DNA from: an uncultured Collinsella sp.
GTDB taxonomy: Bacteria > Actinomycetota > Coriobacteriia > Coriobacteriales > Coriobacteriaceae
Direction: 5' to 3'
Assembly: GCA_900752275.1 (NCBI GenBank)
Contig: CAADUS010000123.1
Coordinates: 1-7,292, forward strand
DNA length: 7,292 bases
Part shown: positions 1 to 5,590 of the stretch, piece by piece
Layout of the letters: every line of letters starts with the position of its first letter
How positions within the stretch are numbered: the stretch's first letter is position 1
Notes under the pieces: model-generated
Databases searched by the model: none
The model's input: only the letters and a program-made list of their open reading frames with translations
What the model was told of the DNA's origin: nothing
Program-made: the position numbers and the translations under genes

Positions 1-206
1 CGGTGGTCGAACACGTACTTCATGCTGAGCCAGTAGTTGACCACGACGGACGTGGTAAACGAGATCGTGGTGCTCATCAAAAAGTCGAGGTGGAACAGCT
101 CGACGAGCGCAATGAGCATACCCCAGTCGATGCCAAAGGAGATAAGACCCACGACAGCGAACTTGAGGAATTGCTTGGTATGAGGTTGTGCCAGTGCCTT
201 GCGCAC
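1..206 (-). CDS. GtrA-family membrane protein, N-terminal part (cut by window edge)
   Basis: The visible 68 residues begin MRKALAQPHTKQFLKFAVVG and run off the left end of the window. They hold two hydrophobic segments, at about residues 13-36 and 42-61, and the GtrA-like pattern LKFAVVG (14-20), VVNYWLSMKYVF (55-66). GtrA proteins are small four-span membrane proteins thought to help move or present undecaprenyl-phosphate-linked sugars for cell-surface glycan modification; that role is family knowledge and is not shown here. The GTG at 206 is chosen because it puts a short charged N-terminus just before the first span. The frame stays open upstream to a TTG at 287, but the extra 27 residues do not look like GtrA. 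No strong ribosome binding site is visible. The protein resembles the product of the neighbouring gene at 427-822, so the two look like tandem paralogues. The missing C-terminus could carry more domains, as some GtrA proteins are fused to glycosyltransferases. Confidence 0.8.
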   Translation of the reverse strand, partial: MRKALAQPHTKQFLKFAVVGLISFGIDWGMLIALVELFHLDFLMSTTISFTTSVVVNYWLSMKYVFDH

Positions 207-289
207 GTAATCACATCCAATGCGTTGACGAATCGAGCAACGAGATACTTTAGAGCTTTTGCATGGGAAACGTAAGGTCTTTGGCAAGA

Positions 290-295
290 ACTATA
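290..295 (-). promoter_or_regulatory. possible -10 element for the left-hand gtrA-like gene
   Basis: On the minus strand this reads TATAGT, five of six matches to the sigma-70 -10 consensus. It lies about 84 bases before the GTG at 206 and downstream of the hairpin that closes the previous gene. No good -35 hexamer sits at 16-18 bases; the nearest, TTGAAT, is 14 bases upstream. The call rests on position and a single hexamer. The rest of the gene-free stretch from 207 to 426 shows nothing else I can name besides the hairpin at 359-402. Confidence 0.25.
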
Positions 296-358
296 CGAAC
301 TCGCCAAATATTCAAGAGGCAATCCGCAAACGTTGCAAATCTTGCCGTAAACGAGCAA

Positions 359-402
359 GGCCCACGAACAACGCAGCGCTCGACGCGCGTCGTCCGTGGG
401 CC
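359..402 (-). terminator. 16-bp hairpin after gtrA, probable terminator
   Basis: Read on the minus strand, the arm GGCCCACGGACGACGC pairs with GCGTTGTTCGTGGGCC over all 16 positions (two of them G-U) around a 12-base loop. It starts 24 bases after the stop codon of the gtrA-like gene at 427-822, which fits a 3'-end structure. The tract that follows (TTGCTCGTTT) is only modestly T-rich, so termination may be partial, with read-through into the second gtrA-like gene. On the plus strand the structure is followed by CCGTAGTG and would not be a standard terminator. Confidence 0.55.
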
Positions 403-426
403 CCGTAGTGCAACGAGGAGGCCGGG

Positions 427-822
427 CTACTTGGTCTGCTCGCCCTCCAGGAAGATCTTGCGCGTTACAAAGTTGTAGACCATAACAAGCGCGGTGGCGC
501 AAATCTTGGCGATATTGGCCTCGAGCTCCAGGCCGGCGTTGAGGGCCAGCACGATGCCATCGTTGAGCGCCAGGCCAATAACGGACAGCACGACAAAGAT
601 AATGAACTCGCGGCGGCGGCTCATGCTCTCCTTGTGCGCAAACACGTACTTCATGCTCGCGACGTAGTTAAAGATGAGCGAGACGATAAAGCCGCTGGTG
701 TTGGCGATTAGGATGTTGAGACCCAGACCGTAGTGGAGCAGATTCATGATGCCAAAGTCGATGACAGTGGCAATGACGCCGACGACGCCGAATTTCATGA
801 TCTGTGCAAGGAGCTTTTGCAT
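427..822 (-). CDS. GtrA-family membrane protein, complete
   Basis: This 131-residue protein begins MQKLLAQIMKFGVVGVIATV and has four predicted membrane spans at about 8-32, 36-56, 72-93 and 102-120, with short charged links. Family marks are MKFGVVG (9-15), FNY followed by MKYVF (51-61) and NFVTRKIF near the end (117-124). GtrA-like proteins act in the membrane in cell-surface polysaccharide or teichoic acid glycosylation, probably in handling the polyprenyl-phosphate sugar carrier; the substrate cannot be read from sequence. The ATG at 822 is preferred over an in-frame TTG at 885 because AAGGCAGG precedes it closely and the protein then starts just before span 1, as usual in the family. The gene follows fbp on the same strand after a 78-base gap, so it may be read from the fbp transcript. 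It precedes a second gtrA-like gene of the same orientation. Confidence 0.9.
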   Translation of the reverse strand: MQKLLAQIMKFGVVGVIATVIDFGIMNLLHYGLGLNILIANTSGFIVSLIFNYVASMKYVFAHKESMSRRREFIIFVVLSVIGLALNDGIVLALNAGLELEANIAKICATALVMVYNFVTRKIFLEGEQTK

Positions 823-826
823 GGTA

Positions 827-834
827 CCTGCCTT
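827..834 (-). promoter_or_regulatory. ribosome binding site deciding the gtrA start at 822
   Basis: The minus strand reads AAGGCAGG, with its last base four bases before the ATG at 822 (AAGG is eight bases away). It supports that start over the in-frame TTG at 885, which has no comparable site. Confidence 0.55.
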
Positions 835-879
835 AGGGTGGCGCCGGGGCGCCGTGGGGATGACAAACCCAGAAAGTTT

Positions 880-904
880 AGCCAATCCCCGTGGGCGGGG
901 CTAG
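880..904 (-). terminator. possible weak terminator or attenuator overlapping the fbp stop codon
   Basis: Minus-strand sequence starting inside the TAG stop codon of fbp can fold two ways: TAGCC with GGCTA as an outer pairing, or a compact CCCCG-CCCA-CGGGG hairpin inside it. It is followed by AAACTTTCTGGGTTTG rather than a clean T run. The position at the exact 3' end of fbp suggests a role in ending or attenuating the fbp transcript before the downstream gtrA-like gene. The stem is short, so this remains tentative. Confidence 0.3.
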
Positions 905-2817
905 GCACGCTCCTCGATAGCGCCGTTTCTATATGCATCGAGCAGCTGGCGCAGGTCCTGGATCTGGCTGCGAATCTTGGCACCGGTATCGGTGTCACTC
1001 ACCATGCGGCGCCGGTCGGCCTCGTCAAAGCGGTTGGTCTCGCTTTCGATGTCGATGTTGCGGGTGAGCGCCTCGGCAACGGTGGTAAAGGCCTGGTGCG
1101 ACTTGAGGCGGCATCCGCGCGAGCTCGAGATGAGCGTGTAGCCGGCGATGCCCGTTTTGGGATGGTAGGCGCGACAGAAACCGCCGTCGATGACCAGCAA
1201 CTTGCCGTTGGCGCGGATGGGCTGCTCGCCCTTGGTGGTTTTGACCGGGGTATGGCCGTTGATGATGTGGCCCGTCGGCGAGCAGGCCATGGGGGCGACG
1301 CCAAACTCGCGCATGATGTCGTCGCAAACGGACGAGGACGTGGTGAGCGTATAGTACGGGTCCATCGGCTCGACCCACGTGCTCTTGTCGGCGATGTAGG
1401 CGCGCTCGAACGTGCGCACCACGCGTCCGCTGGCGGGTGAGTTAAAGCCAATCCACAGGTACCACATCCAGTCGAGGGCATCGCGGTCGCCGACGCGCCA
1501 GGCGCGGCGGGCGATGTGGTCGCAAAAATCGAAGTAATCGCGGCCAGCATGCCAGGTGCCCAGGCAGTTCATGCTGCTAAAGGTGCCGTCTTCGTTGAGC
1601 GGCACGCAGCCGTGGAACAGCAGGTTGCCGTTGGTGACCTTGTACATCGAACCGTGGGTGTAGAGGAAATCGATATGGCGATGCAGGTGATCGGCGGTGA
1701 CAAACTCGGACACGAGCTTGTCGATGATGTGTTGCTCCTGGGGCGTGAGCGTGTATGGGTCCGCCGGATCGACGGTGGGGAAGTCGTTGGTCGTGAGCGG
1801 CCATACGCTGCCGTCGGCGAGGGCGACCGTGCCGGCGTCGTGATCGATCTTGTCGAGCAGCAGGCGGTCTGCCATGTCGAACTCGGGGTGGCGCTGGATA
1901 ATCTGGCCCTCGAGCTTAAAAAGCAGGACGTTGATGGCTTTGATCAGCGGGCTGATGGACTCGCCGGCGGTATAGGTGGCGTCGGCGAAGGCGACAAGCT
2001 CGCGCAGCGAGATGCCATAGTCGTTCTCGAGAATCTCGTAGTTGTCGTAGCGCAGGTTGTTGCGCAGTACCGTGGCGATGCAGGCGGGCTCGCCGGCAGC
2101 GGCACCCATCCACAGCAGGTCGTGGTTGCCCCACTGAATATCGAGCGAATGATAGGTGAGCAGGCAGTCCATAATCTTGGCCGCGCCGCCACCGCGATCG
2201 AAGATGTCGCCCACCAAGTGCAGGTGGTCGACGGCGAGGCGCTTGATGAGCGAGGCGAGCGACTCGATAAAGTCGTCGGCGCTGGCGGTCTCTAAGATGG
2301 ATTCGATAATGCGCTCGTGATAACGCACGCGGTAGTTGTTCTCGTCTGGATGCGTGTGCAGCAACTCGTCGATGATGTAGGCGTAATCGCGCGGGATGGC
2401 CTTACGTACCTTAGAGCGGGTATAGCGGCTCGAAAGCGAGCGGGCAACCACGATGAGCTGGTCGAGCATGGTCTTGTACCAGGTGGGCGAGTCCTCGCGC
2501 CGGCTGCGGACAAGATCGATCTTCTCGCGCGGATAGTAGATGAGCGTGCACAGCTCGCCCTTTTCGCCAAAGGAGAGCGTGTCGCCAAAGATTTCGTCGA
2601 CATGCTCGCGCACGACGCCCGAGCAGTTATTGAGGATGTGCATAAAGGCTTCGTACTCGCCATGCACATCGCTCATAAAATGCTCGGTGCCCTTGGGCAG
2701 GTTGAGGATGGCCGAGAGATTGATAATCTCGGTGAATGCGGATTGCTCGGTGGGGAACTGTCTCGACAGCAGGCGCAGATACTTGAAGTCGTGCGGATTG
2801 TGATCGAATGCGGCCAT
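901..2817 (-). CDS. fbp: fructose-1,6-bisphosphatase, class III
   Basis: This 638-residue cytoplasmic enzyme hydrolyses fructose 1,6-bisphosphate to fructose 6-phosphate, the committed reverse step of glycolysis in gluconeogenesis. It belongs to the Firmicutes-type class III family, unrelated to the FbpA and GlpX classes, and its length is normal for that family (about 640-670). The metallophosphatase signatures are intact and in order: SDVHGE (49-54), GDIFDRG (203-209), WGNHD (229-233), LFHG (400-403) and INGHTPVK (519-526). These supply the Asp, His and Asn ligands of a two-metal centre. The ATG at 2817 has GGAAGG six bases upstream, and the N-terminus (MAAFDHNPHDFKYLRLLSRQ) fits the family start. 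The gene stands divergent from degV across a 319-base region with several dyads, one of them only 28 bases before the start codon, so specific transcriptional or leader control is plausible. No frameshift or missing motif is seen. Confidence 0.97.
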   Translation of the reverse strand: MAAFDHNPHDFKYLRLLSRQFPTEQSAFTEIINLSAILNLPKGTEHFMSDVHGEYEAFMHILNNCSGVVREHVDEIFGDTLSFGEKGELCTLIYYPREKIDLVRSRREDSPTWYKTMLDQLIVVARSLSSRYTRSKVRKAIPRDYAYIIDELLHTHPDENNYRVRYHERIIESILETASADDFIESLASLIKRLAVDHLHLVGDIFDRGGGAAKIMDCLLTYHSLDIQWGNHDLLWMGAAAGEPACIATVLRNNLRYDNYEILENDYGISLRELVAFADATYTAGESISPLIKAINVLLFKLEGQIIQRHPEFDMADRLLLDKIDHDAGTVALADGSVWPLTTNDFPTVDPADPYTLTPQEQHIIDKLVSEFVTADHLHRHIDFLYTHGSMYKVTNGNLLFHGCVPLNEDGTFSSMNCLGTWHAGRDYFDFCDHIARRAWRVGDRDALDWMWYLWIGFNSPASGRVVRTFERAYIADKSTWVEPMDPYYTLTTSSSVCDDIMREFGVAPMACSPTGHIINGHTPVKTTKGEQPIRANGKLLVIDGGFCRAYHPKTGIAGYTLISSSRGCRLKSHQAFTTVAEALTRNIDIESETNRFDEADRRRMVSDTDTGAKIRSQIQDLRQLLDAYRNGAIEERA

Positions 2818-2823
2818 GAAGCA

Positions 2824-2829
2824 CCTTCC
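2824..2829 (-). promoter_or_regulatory. fbp ribosome binding site
   Basis: The minus strand reads GGAAGG, six bases before the fbp ATG at 2817. It is a good Shine-Dalgarno match that fixes the start codon. Confidence 0.8.
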
Positions 2830-2844
2830 GATGTGGTTGGTAAA

Positions 2845-2875
2845 ACTGATAAAGCATCGTCAAACGTTTATCAGT
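2845..2875. promoter_or_regulatory. inverted repeat upstream of fbp, possible operator or leader hairpin
   Basis: ACTGATAAA (2845-2853) and TTTATCAGT (2867-2875) are perfect 9-bp inverted arms separated by 13 bases. The dyad begins 28 bases before the fbp start codon. It could be a DNA operator for a dimeric regulator. In the fbp transcript it could instead form a hairpin followed by TTTACC, close to the ribosome binding site. The known family biology does not name a regulator for this site. Confidence 0.5.
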
Positions 2876-2934
2876 ATGCGCCGCTTTTGTTTCGATTGGA
2901 GATGAGAGGTCGAATTGTTTGCCGAACGGTTTGG

Positions 2935-2946
2935 TAAATCGATTTA
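2935..2946. repeat. perfect 12-bp palindrome TAAATCGATTTA
   Basis: The palindrome has no spacer and overlaps the second copy of the TTGGTAAA repeat. It lies 118 bases before the fbp start and about 190 before the degV start. It may be a regulator half of a larger site; sequence alone does not identify a binding protein. Confidence 0.4.
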
Positions 2947-3099
2947 GTTGAGGTAGATATGGCGGTTGAGTGGAGACGCAGGGTCGTTTTTGCAGACGCA
3001 TGCCTCCGGGATCGATAGAGATGATGACGGTAAAGATGTTCACTACCTTTGCTTCAATTTGGTAAATAGTGGACATTTGTACCGTATTCACGCTTGCTG

Positions 3100-3108
3100 T
3101 GCGATAAT
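3100..3108 (+). promoter_or_regulatory. extended -10 promoter element for degV
   Basis: TGCGATAAT fits the extended -10 pattern TGnTATAAT with one mismatch. Its predicted start point, about 3114-3116, gives a leader of roughly 20 bases that contains the ribosome binding site. TTGTAC at 3077-3082 is a -35-like hexamer but sits 20 bases upstream, longer than usual, which is tolerable for an extended -10 promoter. Confidence 0.5.
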
Positions 3109-3124
3109 TTGCGCAGCAATGAGT

Positions 3125-3130
3125 AAGGAG
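3125..3130 (+). promoter_or_regulatory. degV ribosome binding site
   Basis: AAGGAG lies six bases before the ATG at 3137. It also lies inside the frame opened by an alternative in-frame ATG at 3119, which argues for 3137 as the real start. Confidence 0.8.
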
Positions 3131-3136
3131 CCTCAT

Positions 3137-4027
3137 ATGAGTGATTTTGTCCTGACCTGTGAATCCGCCGCCGACCGAACCCGTGAGTTCTTTGCGTCGC
3201 GCAATATCCCTGTCGTGTGTTTTCATTACGAGATCGACGATGTTGTCTATACGGACGATCTGTATCAGTCGGTTACGCCGGACGAGTTTTTTGCCCAGAT
3301 TGCCGCGGGCGCCATGCCCAAGACGTCTCAGGTAAGCGTGGGCGAGTACGAGGAGTTTTGGGAGCCGTTTGTTGCCGAGGGTAAAGACGTGCTGCACCTG
3401 GCGTTGTCGTCGGGTATTTCGGGCACGTATGGATCGGCCTGCGTTGCGGCGCAGATGCTCGCGAATCGCTATCCCCAGGGCGGCAAGGTGCGCGTCATCG
3501 ATTCGCTGGCGGCGTCTTCGGGCTTTGGCCTGCTGGCGGAATGTGCCGCCGACGTTCGCGATAGCGGCGCTTCGCTCGACGAGACGGCCGCATGGATTGA
3601 GAAGCATAAACTCAACCTTCACCACTGGTTTTTCTCGACCGATCTGTCGAGCTACCTGCGCGGCGGTCGCATTTCGGCCGCGAGCGCGATCATCGGCACG
3701 GCGCTCAAGATTTGCCCACTCATGACGGTCGATTGCGAAGGTGAGCTGGCGCCGCGTGAGAAGATTCGCACCAAGAAGCGCGCGATCTCCGAGATGGCCA
3801 AGACCGTGATGGCGCATGTGCAGGACGGCGCGAACTATTCGGGCAAGTGCATCATGTCGCACTCGGCGTGCCGCGAGGACGCCGAGGCCGTTGCGGCGCT
3901 GATAGAGGAACAAGTTCCGCAGCTCAAAGGCAAGATTGAGATCAATAGCATCGGCGCTCTGATTGGCTCGCATACCGGCCCTGGCACGGTGGCCGTCTTC
4001 TTTATGGGCGACAAGCGCGTGGATTAG
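3137..4027 (+). CDS. DegV-family fatty-acid-binding protein
   Basis: This 296-residue cytoplasmic protein has the DegV pattern from end to end. DegV/FakB proteins bind a fatty acid in a tunnel between two domains; in Firmicutes they present it to the kinase FakA for phosphorylation. Marks in order are TSQVS (63-67), SSGISGTYGS (91-100), DSLAASSGFG (122-131), FSTDLSSYLRGGRIS (166-180) followed by the KICPLMTV strand (191-198), and GSHTGPGTVAVFF near the C-terminus (277-289). The canonical N-terminal TDSxxDL is TCESAAD here (7-13), so the usual Asp is absent from its place. Length is slightly above the usual 280 or so. The ATG at 3137 is chosen for the AAGGAG six bases before it and for the family-like start MSDFVLTCES; the frame is open far upstream but without homology. 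It is a single-gene unit: no fatty acid kinase gene is nearby, and it ends at a hairpin terminator. Which lipid it binds is unknown. Confidence 0.93.
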   Translation: MSDFVLTCESAADRTREFFASRNIPVVCFHYEIDDVVYTDDLYQSVTPDEFFAQIAAGAMPKTSQVSVGEYEEFWEPFVAEGKDVLHLALSSGISGTYGSACVAAQMLANRYPQGGKVRVIDSLAASSGFGLLAECAADVRDSGASLDETAAWIEKHKLNLHHWFFSTDLSSYLRGGRISAASAIIGTALKICPLMTVDCEGELAPREKIRTKKRAISEMAKTVMAHVQDGANYSGKCIMSHSACREDAEAVAALIEEQVPQLKGKIEINSIGALIGSHTGPGTVAVFFMGDKRVD

Positions 4028-4092
4028 CGTTTGTGGGCTGGTTGACGGTTTTAACGGCTGCGCCTGTCCCTCCTGACATTTGATAACAGAAA

Positions 4093-4125
4093 AAGGCCCG
4101 TCCCGTTGTTTGCGGGACGGGCCTT
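4093..4125. terminator. strong Rho-independent terminator between convergent genes
   Basis: AAGGCCCGTCCCG (4093-4105) pairs perfectly with CGGGACGGGCCTT (4113-4125) around a 7-base loop. On the minus strand the stem is followed by TTTCTGTT in a five-T run, a textbook terminator for the gene at 4136-5227, whose stop codon lies 11 bases away. On the plus strand it follows the degV stop by 65 bases and is trailed by the weaker GCTGTTG, so it probably also ends the degV transcript. Confidence 0.88.
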
Positions 4126-4135
4126 GCTGTTGCGG

Positions 4136-5227
4136 CTAGCGTTTCTTTCCGCGGAAGAAGAAACCGTGCAGCGAGGGCTTGAGTCCGCGGTTGGCGCGAC
4201 GCTCCTCGATATGATCGTGGATCGAAGCGACGCGTTCGATGACTTCGTCGGGGATCGGCACATCGGGATTCATGTTCTCGACCTGGCTGACCTCGGCGGC
4301 GGCAACCTGGTCGATGATGGGCACATCGTCGCGCGAGATGACAGGCGTGGCGTCTTCCTTCATCTTGCGATAGCGCTGCATCATGTCGGTCTGCAGCTGT
4401 TGGGCCGAAGGCGGCGTCCAGATGATGGCGTTGGCACCGGCGGCGATGGTCTCGCGGATGCTCTCGGGCGTCTTGCCACCTGGTGCGATGAGCGGAAGGT
4501 TGGGATAGTGCTCGCGCAGTTCACGCAGGACCTGCGGCGTGTTCTTGCCGGCGGCGATGTTGAGGATCTTGGCTCCGGCGCGCACTTTGGCATGCGCATC
4601 ATCGTCGCAACGTACGACCGTGGCGATGACGGGGATGTCGGCGATGTTGGTGATGTGCTCGACCATCTCGGCAGTAGCGGGGGAGTTGACCACGCAGCCC
4701 GCCGCGCCCTGCATCTCGGAGACGGCCGCCATCTGCACGGAGCGCTTGCCGGTGGTGGTGCCGCCACCAACGCCCACAAAGACCGGGCACTCGGCAACGG
4801 TCAGCAGCGCCTGCGTAATGGCGGGCTGCGGCGTGAAGGGGTAGACGGCAAACACGGCGTCGGCATTGGAATTGCGGATGACCGCCACGTCGGTGGTGTA
4901 GATGAGCGATTTGATGCGGCGGCCAAAGAGCGTAAAGCCGCTGGCCTCCTCGATCTCATCGGGCATGCGGAGGGCCGCCTTGCGCAGACGTCCGTCGATG
5001 GGCAGCGGCTCCATGGGCAAAAGGCCGTTGGGAGTTACGGCCACCTGGGGCTCGGTAAATTCGTCTGCAAGCTCTACCTCGGAGAAGTCGACCGAGGCGA
5101 CGATGTCCTCGTGAACCTCGGCGGGAACATCAATGGGGGCTTGGTCGTTAGTCGCGGCAGGCGTATCGAAGGAACTGGTGGCGACAAAGGCGTCGACGCG
5201 CTCGTTCAAATCGTTGAGAGAATCCAT
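4136..5227 (-). CDS. TIM-barrel-like protein of unknown activity, with terminal extensions
   Basis: This 363-residue protein has a core at about residues 78-288 that resembles a conserved family in clostridia, usually labelled only 'hydrolase', with the look of a (beta/alpha)8 barrel. Visible core marks are IYTTDVAVIRN (109-119), FAVYPFTPQPAITQALL (126-142), VFVGVGGGTTTGKRS (149-163), VIATVV (200-205), GAKILNIAAG (218-227), LIAPGGKT (246-253) and GANAIIWTPPS (264-274). The glycine-rich turns resemble phosphate-binding loops in TrpF- and NanE-like barrels, but no substrate can be assigned. An acidic, proline-containing N-terminal stretch (1-77) and a C-terminal tail ending in a basic segment (344-363, ending FFFRGKKR) lie outside the core. 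The ATG at 5227 lacks a strong ribosome binding site; a later in-frame ATG at 5014 (residue 72) would remove most of the N-terminal extension but also has none. The gene is alone, divergent from the small membrane protein gene and closed by a strong terminator. Confidence 0.85.
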   Translation of the reverse strand: MDSLNDLNERVDAFVATSSFDTPAATNDQAPIDVPAEVHEDIVASVDFSEVELADEFTEPQVAVTPNGLLPMEPLPIDGRLRKAALRMPDEIEEASGFTLFGRRIKSLIYTTDVAVIRNSNADAVFAVYPFTPQPAITQALLTVAECPVFVGVGGGTTTGKRSVQMAAVSEMQGAAGCVVNSPATAEMVEHITNIADIPVIATVVRCDDDAHAKVRAGAKILNIAAGKNTPQVLRELREHYPNLPLIAPGGKTPESIRETIAAGANAIIWTPPSAQQLQTDMMQRYRKMKEDATPVISRDDVPIIDQVAAAEVSQVENMNPDVPIPDEVIERVASIHDHIEERRANRGLKPSLHGFFFRGKKR

Positions 5228-5325
5228 GGCGGTCCGTTTCTATGTTGTGCGGTCGGCAGTGTACGACCGGCGTTGCGAGTGCTAAATCGTTTGACGAGTT
5301 GATTTTTCCCCGCCGCGCCATCCGT

Positions 5326-5331
5326 TAGACT
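5326..5331 (+). promoter_or_regulatory. possible -10 element for the small membrane protein gene
   Basis: TAGACT matches the -10 consensus at four of six positions, about 90 bases before the ATG at 5420. TTGATT (5299-5304) and TTGACG (5291-5296) are -35-like hexamers, but they lie 21 and 29 bases upstream, so the pairing is poor. It is listed because a promoter must lie somewhere in this divergent gap (5228-5419) and this is the best candidate on the plus strand. Confidence 0.3.
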
Positions 5332-5403
5332 GAGGGGCCGGCGAACGTGAAGGAGCTGTGGTGGCGGGAATCGAGGTGCTATCTTGAATGTCCCGTATAC
5401 AAA

Positions 5404-5413
5404 AGAGAGGTGA
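5404..5413 (+). promoter_or_regulatory. ribosome binding site of the small membrane protein gene
   Basis: AGAGAGGTGA is close to the full anti-16S complement and ends six bases before the ATG at 5420. It is the main argument that this short frame is translated. Confidence 0.7.
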
Positions 5414-5419
5414 CGCGGT

Positions 5420-5590
5420 ATGGAATTCTCGGCAATGTTGGGCTCGATTGGCCTATGCGTGGGCGCAATCGTTGCCGCCGCGGTCATCTACTTTGTGGTC
5501 ACGGCCATTAAGGGCAAAAAGGCCGAGCGCAAGGAGCGTGAAGCGCTTGCGCGGCATAAGGACCAGCAGGACAGGCGCGCACGGCGATAG
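5420..5590 (+). CDS. 56-residue single-span membrane protein, function unknown
   Basis: I do not recognise the family. The protein has a short N-terminus (MEFSAM), one hydrophobic segment at about residues 7-30 rich in Gly, Ala, Ile and Val, and a strongly charged tail (31-56) of alternating Lys/Arg and Glu that is likely helical and ends DRRARR. By the positive-inside rule the tail faces the cytoplasm. Support for a real gene comes from the strong ribosome binding site AGAGAGGTGA, the sensible membrane-plus-tail layout, and its placement as the only plus-strand frame filling a gap between two minus-strand genes. It stands divergent from the TIM-barrel-like gene and converges on the RNA methyltransferase gene with 24 bases between stop codons. 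The small size and single span leave many options, such as a membrane-complex subunit or a regulator. No function is claimed. Confidence 0.75.
   Translation: MEFSAMLGSIGLCVGAIVAAAVIYFVVTAIKGKKAERKEREALARHKDQQDRRARR

Larger units (their letters stand above)
2818..3136. other. divergent intergenic region between fbp and degV
   Basis: This 319-base stretch holds no convincing gene. It is visibly more AT-rich than the flanking coding DNA. From left to right it holds the fbp ribosome binding site, a 9-bp-arm inverted repeat (2845-2875), a perfect 12-bp palindrome TAAATCGATTTA (2935-2946), three copies of TTGGTAAA (2837-2844, 2931-2938, 3059-3066), an extended -10 element for degV and the degV ribosome binding site. 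I could not place a convincing fbp promoter on the minus strand: the best -35-like hexamer (TTGACG, 2858-2863) has no -10 at the right distance. Confidence 0.85.

Noticed and set aside
823..885. N-terminal extension of the gtrA-like gene from a TTG at 885
   Set aside because: The added 21 residues are not GtrA-like, and AAGGCAGG stands directly before the ATG at 822.
733..2295. Long plus-strand frames opposite fbp (733-1440 and 1516-2295)
   Set aside because: They have no domain content and sit entirely opposite a complete class III fructose bisphosphatase with all metal-binding motifs.
2858..2863. TTGACG on the minus strand as the fbp -35 box
   Set aside because: The hexamer matches well, but the position 16-18 bases downstream reads about CCAACC, with no -10-like sequence.
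2966..3136. Upstream extension of the degV frame
   Set aside because: The extra residues lack DegV similarity and cover the probable promoter; the in-frame ATG at 3119 would place the ribosome binding site inside the gene.
2627..3973. A 448-codon open frame on the minus strand opposite degV and the fbp 5' end
   Set aside because: Its product is Arg-, His- and Leu-rich low-quality sequence with no recognisable domain. It lies across two well-supported genes and a promoter region, and is explained by the GC-rich codon bias of degV on the other strand.
4106..5302. A 398-codon open frame on the plus strand opposite the TIM-barrel-like gene
   Set aside because: The product is rich in Gly, Asp and His repeats typical of an antisense shadow; the minus-strand frame has conserved core motifs and a terminator right after it.
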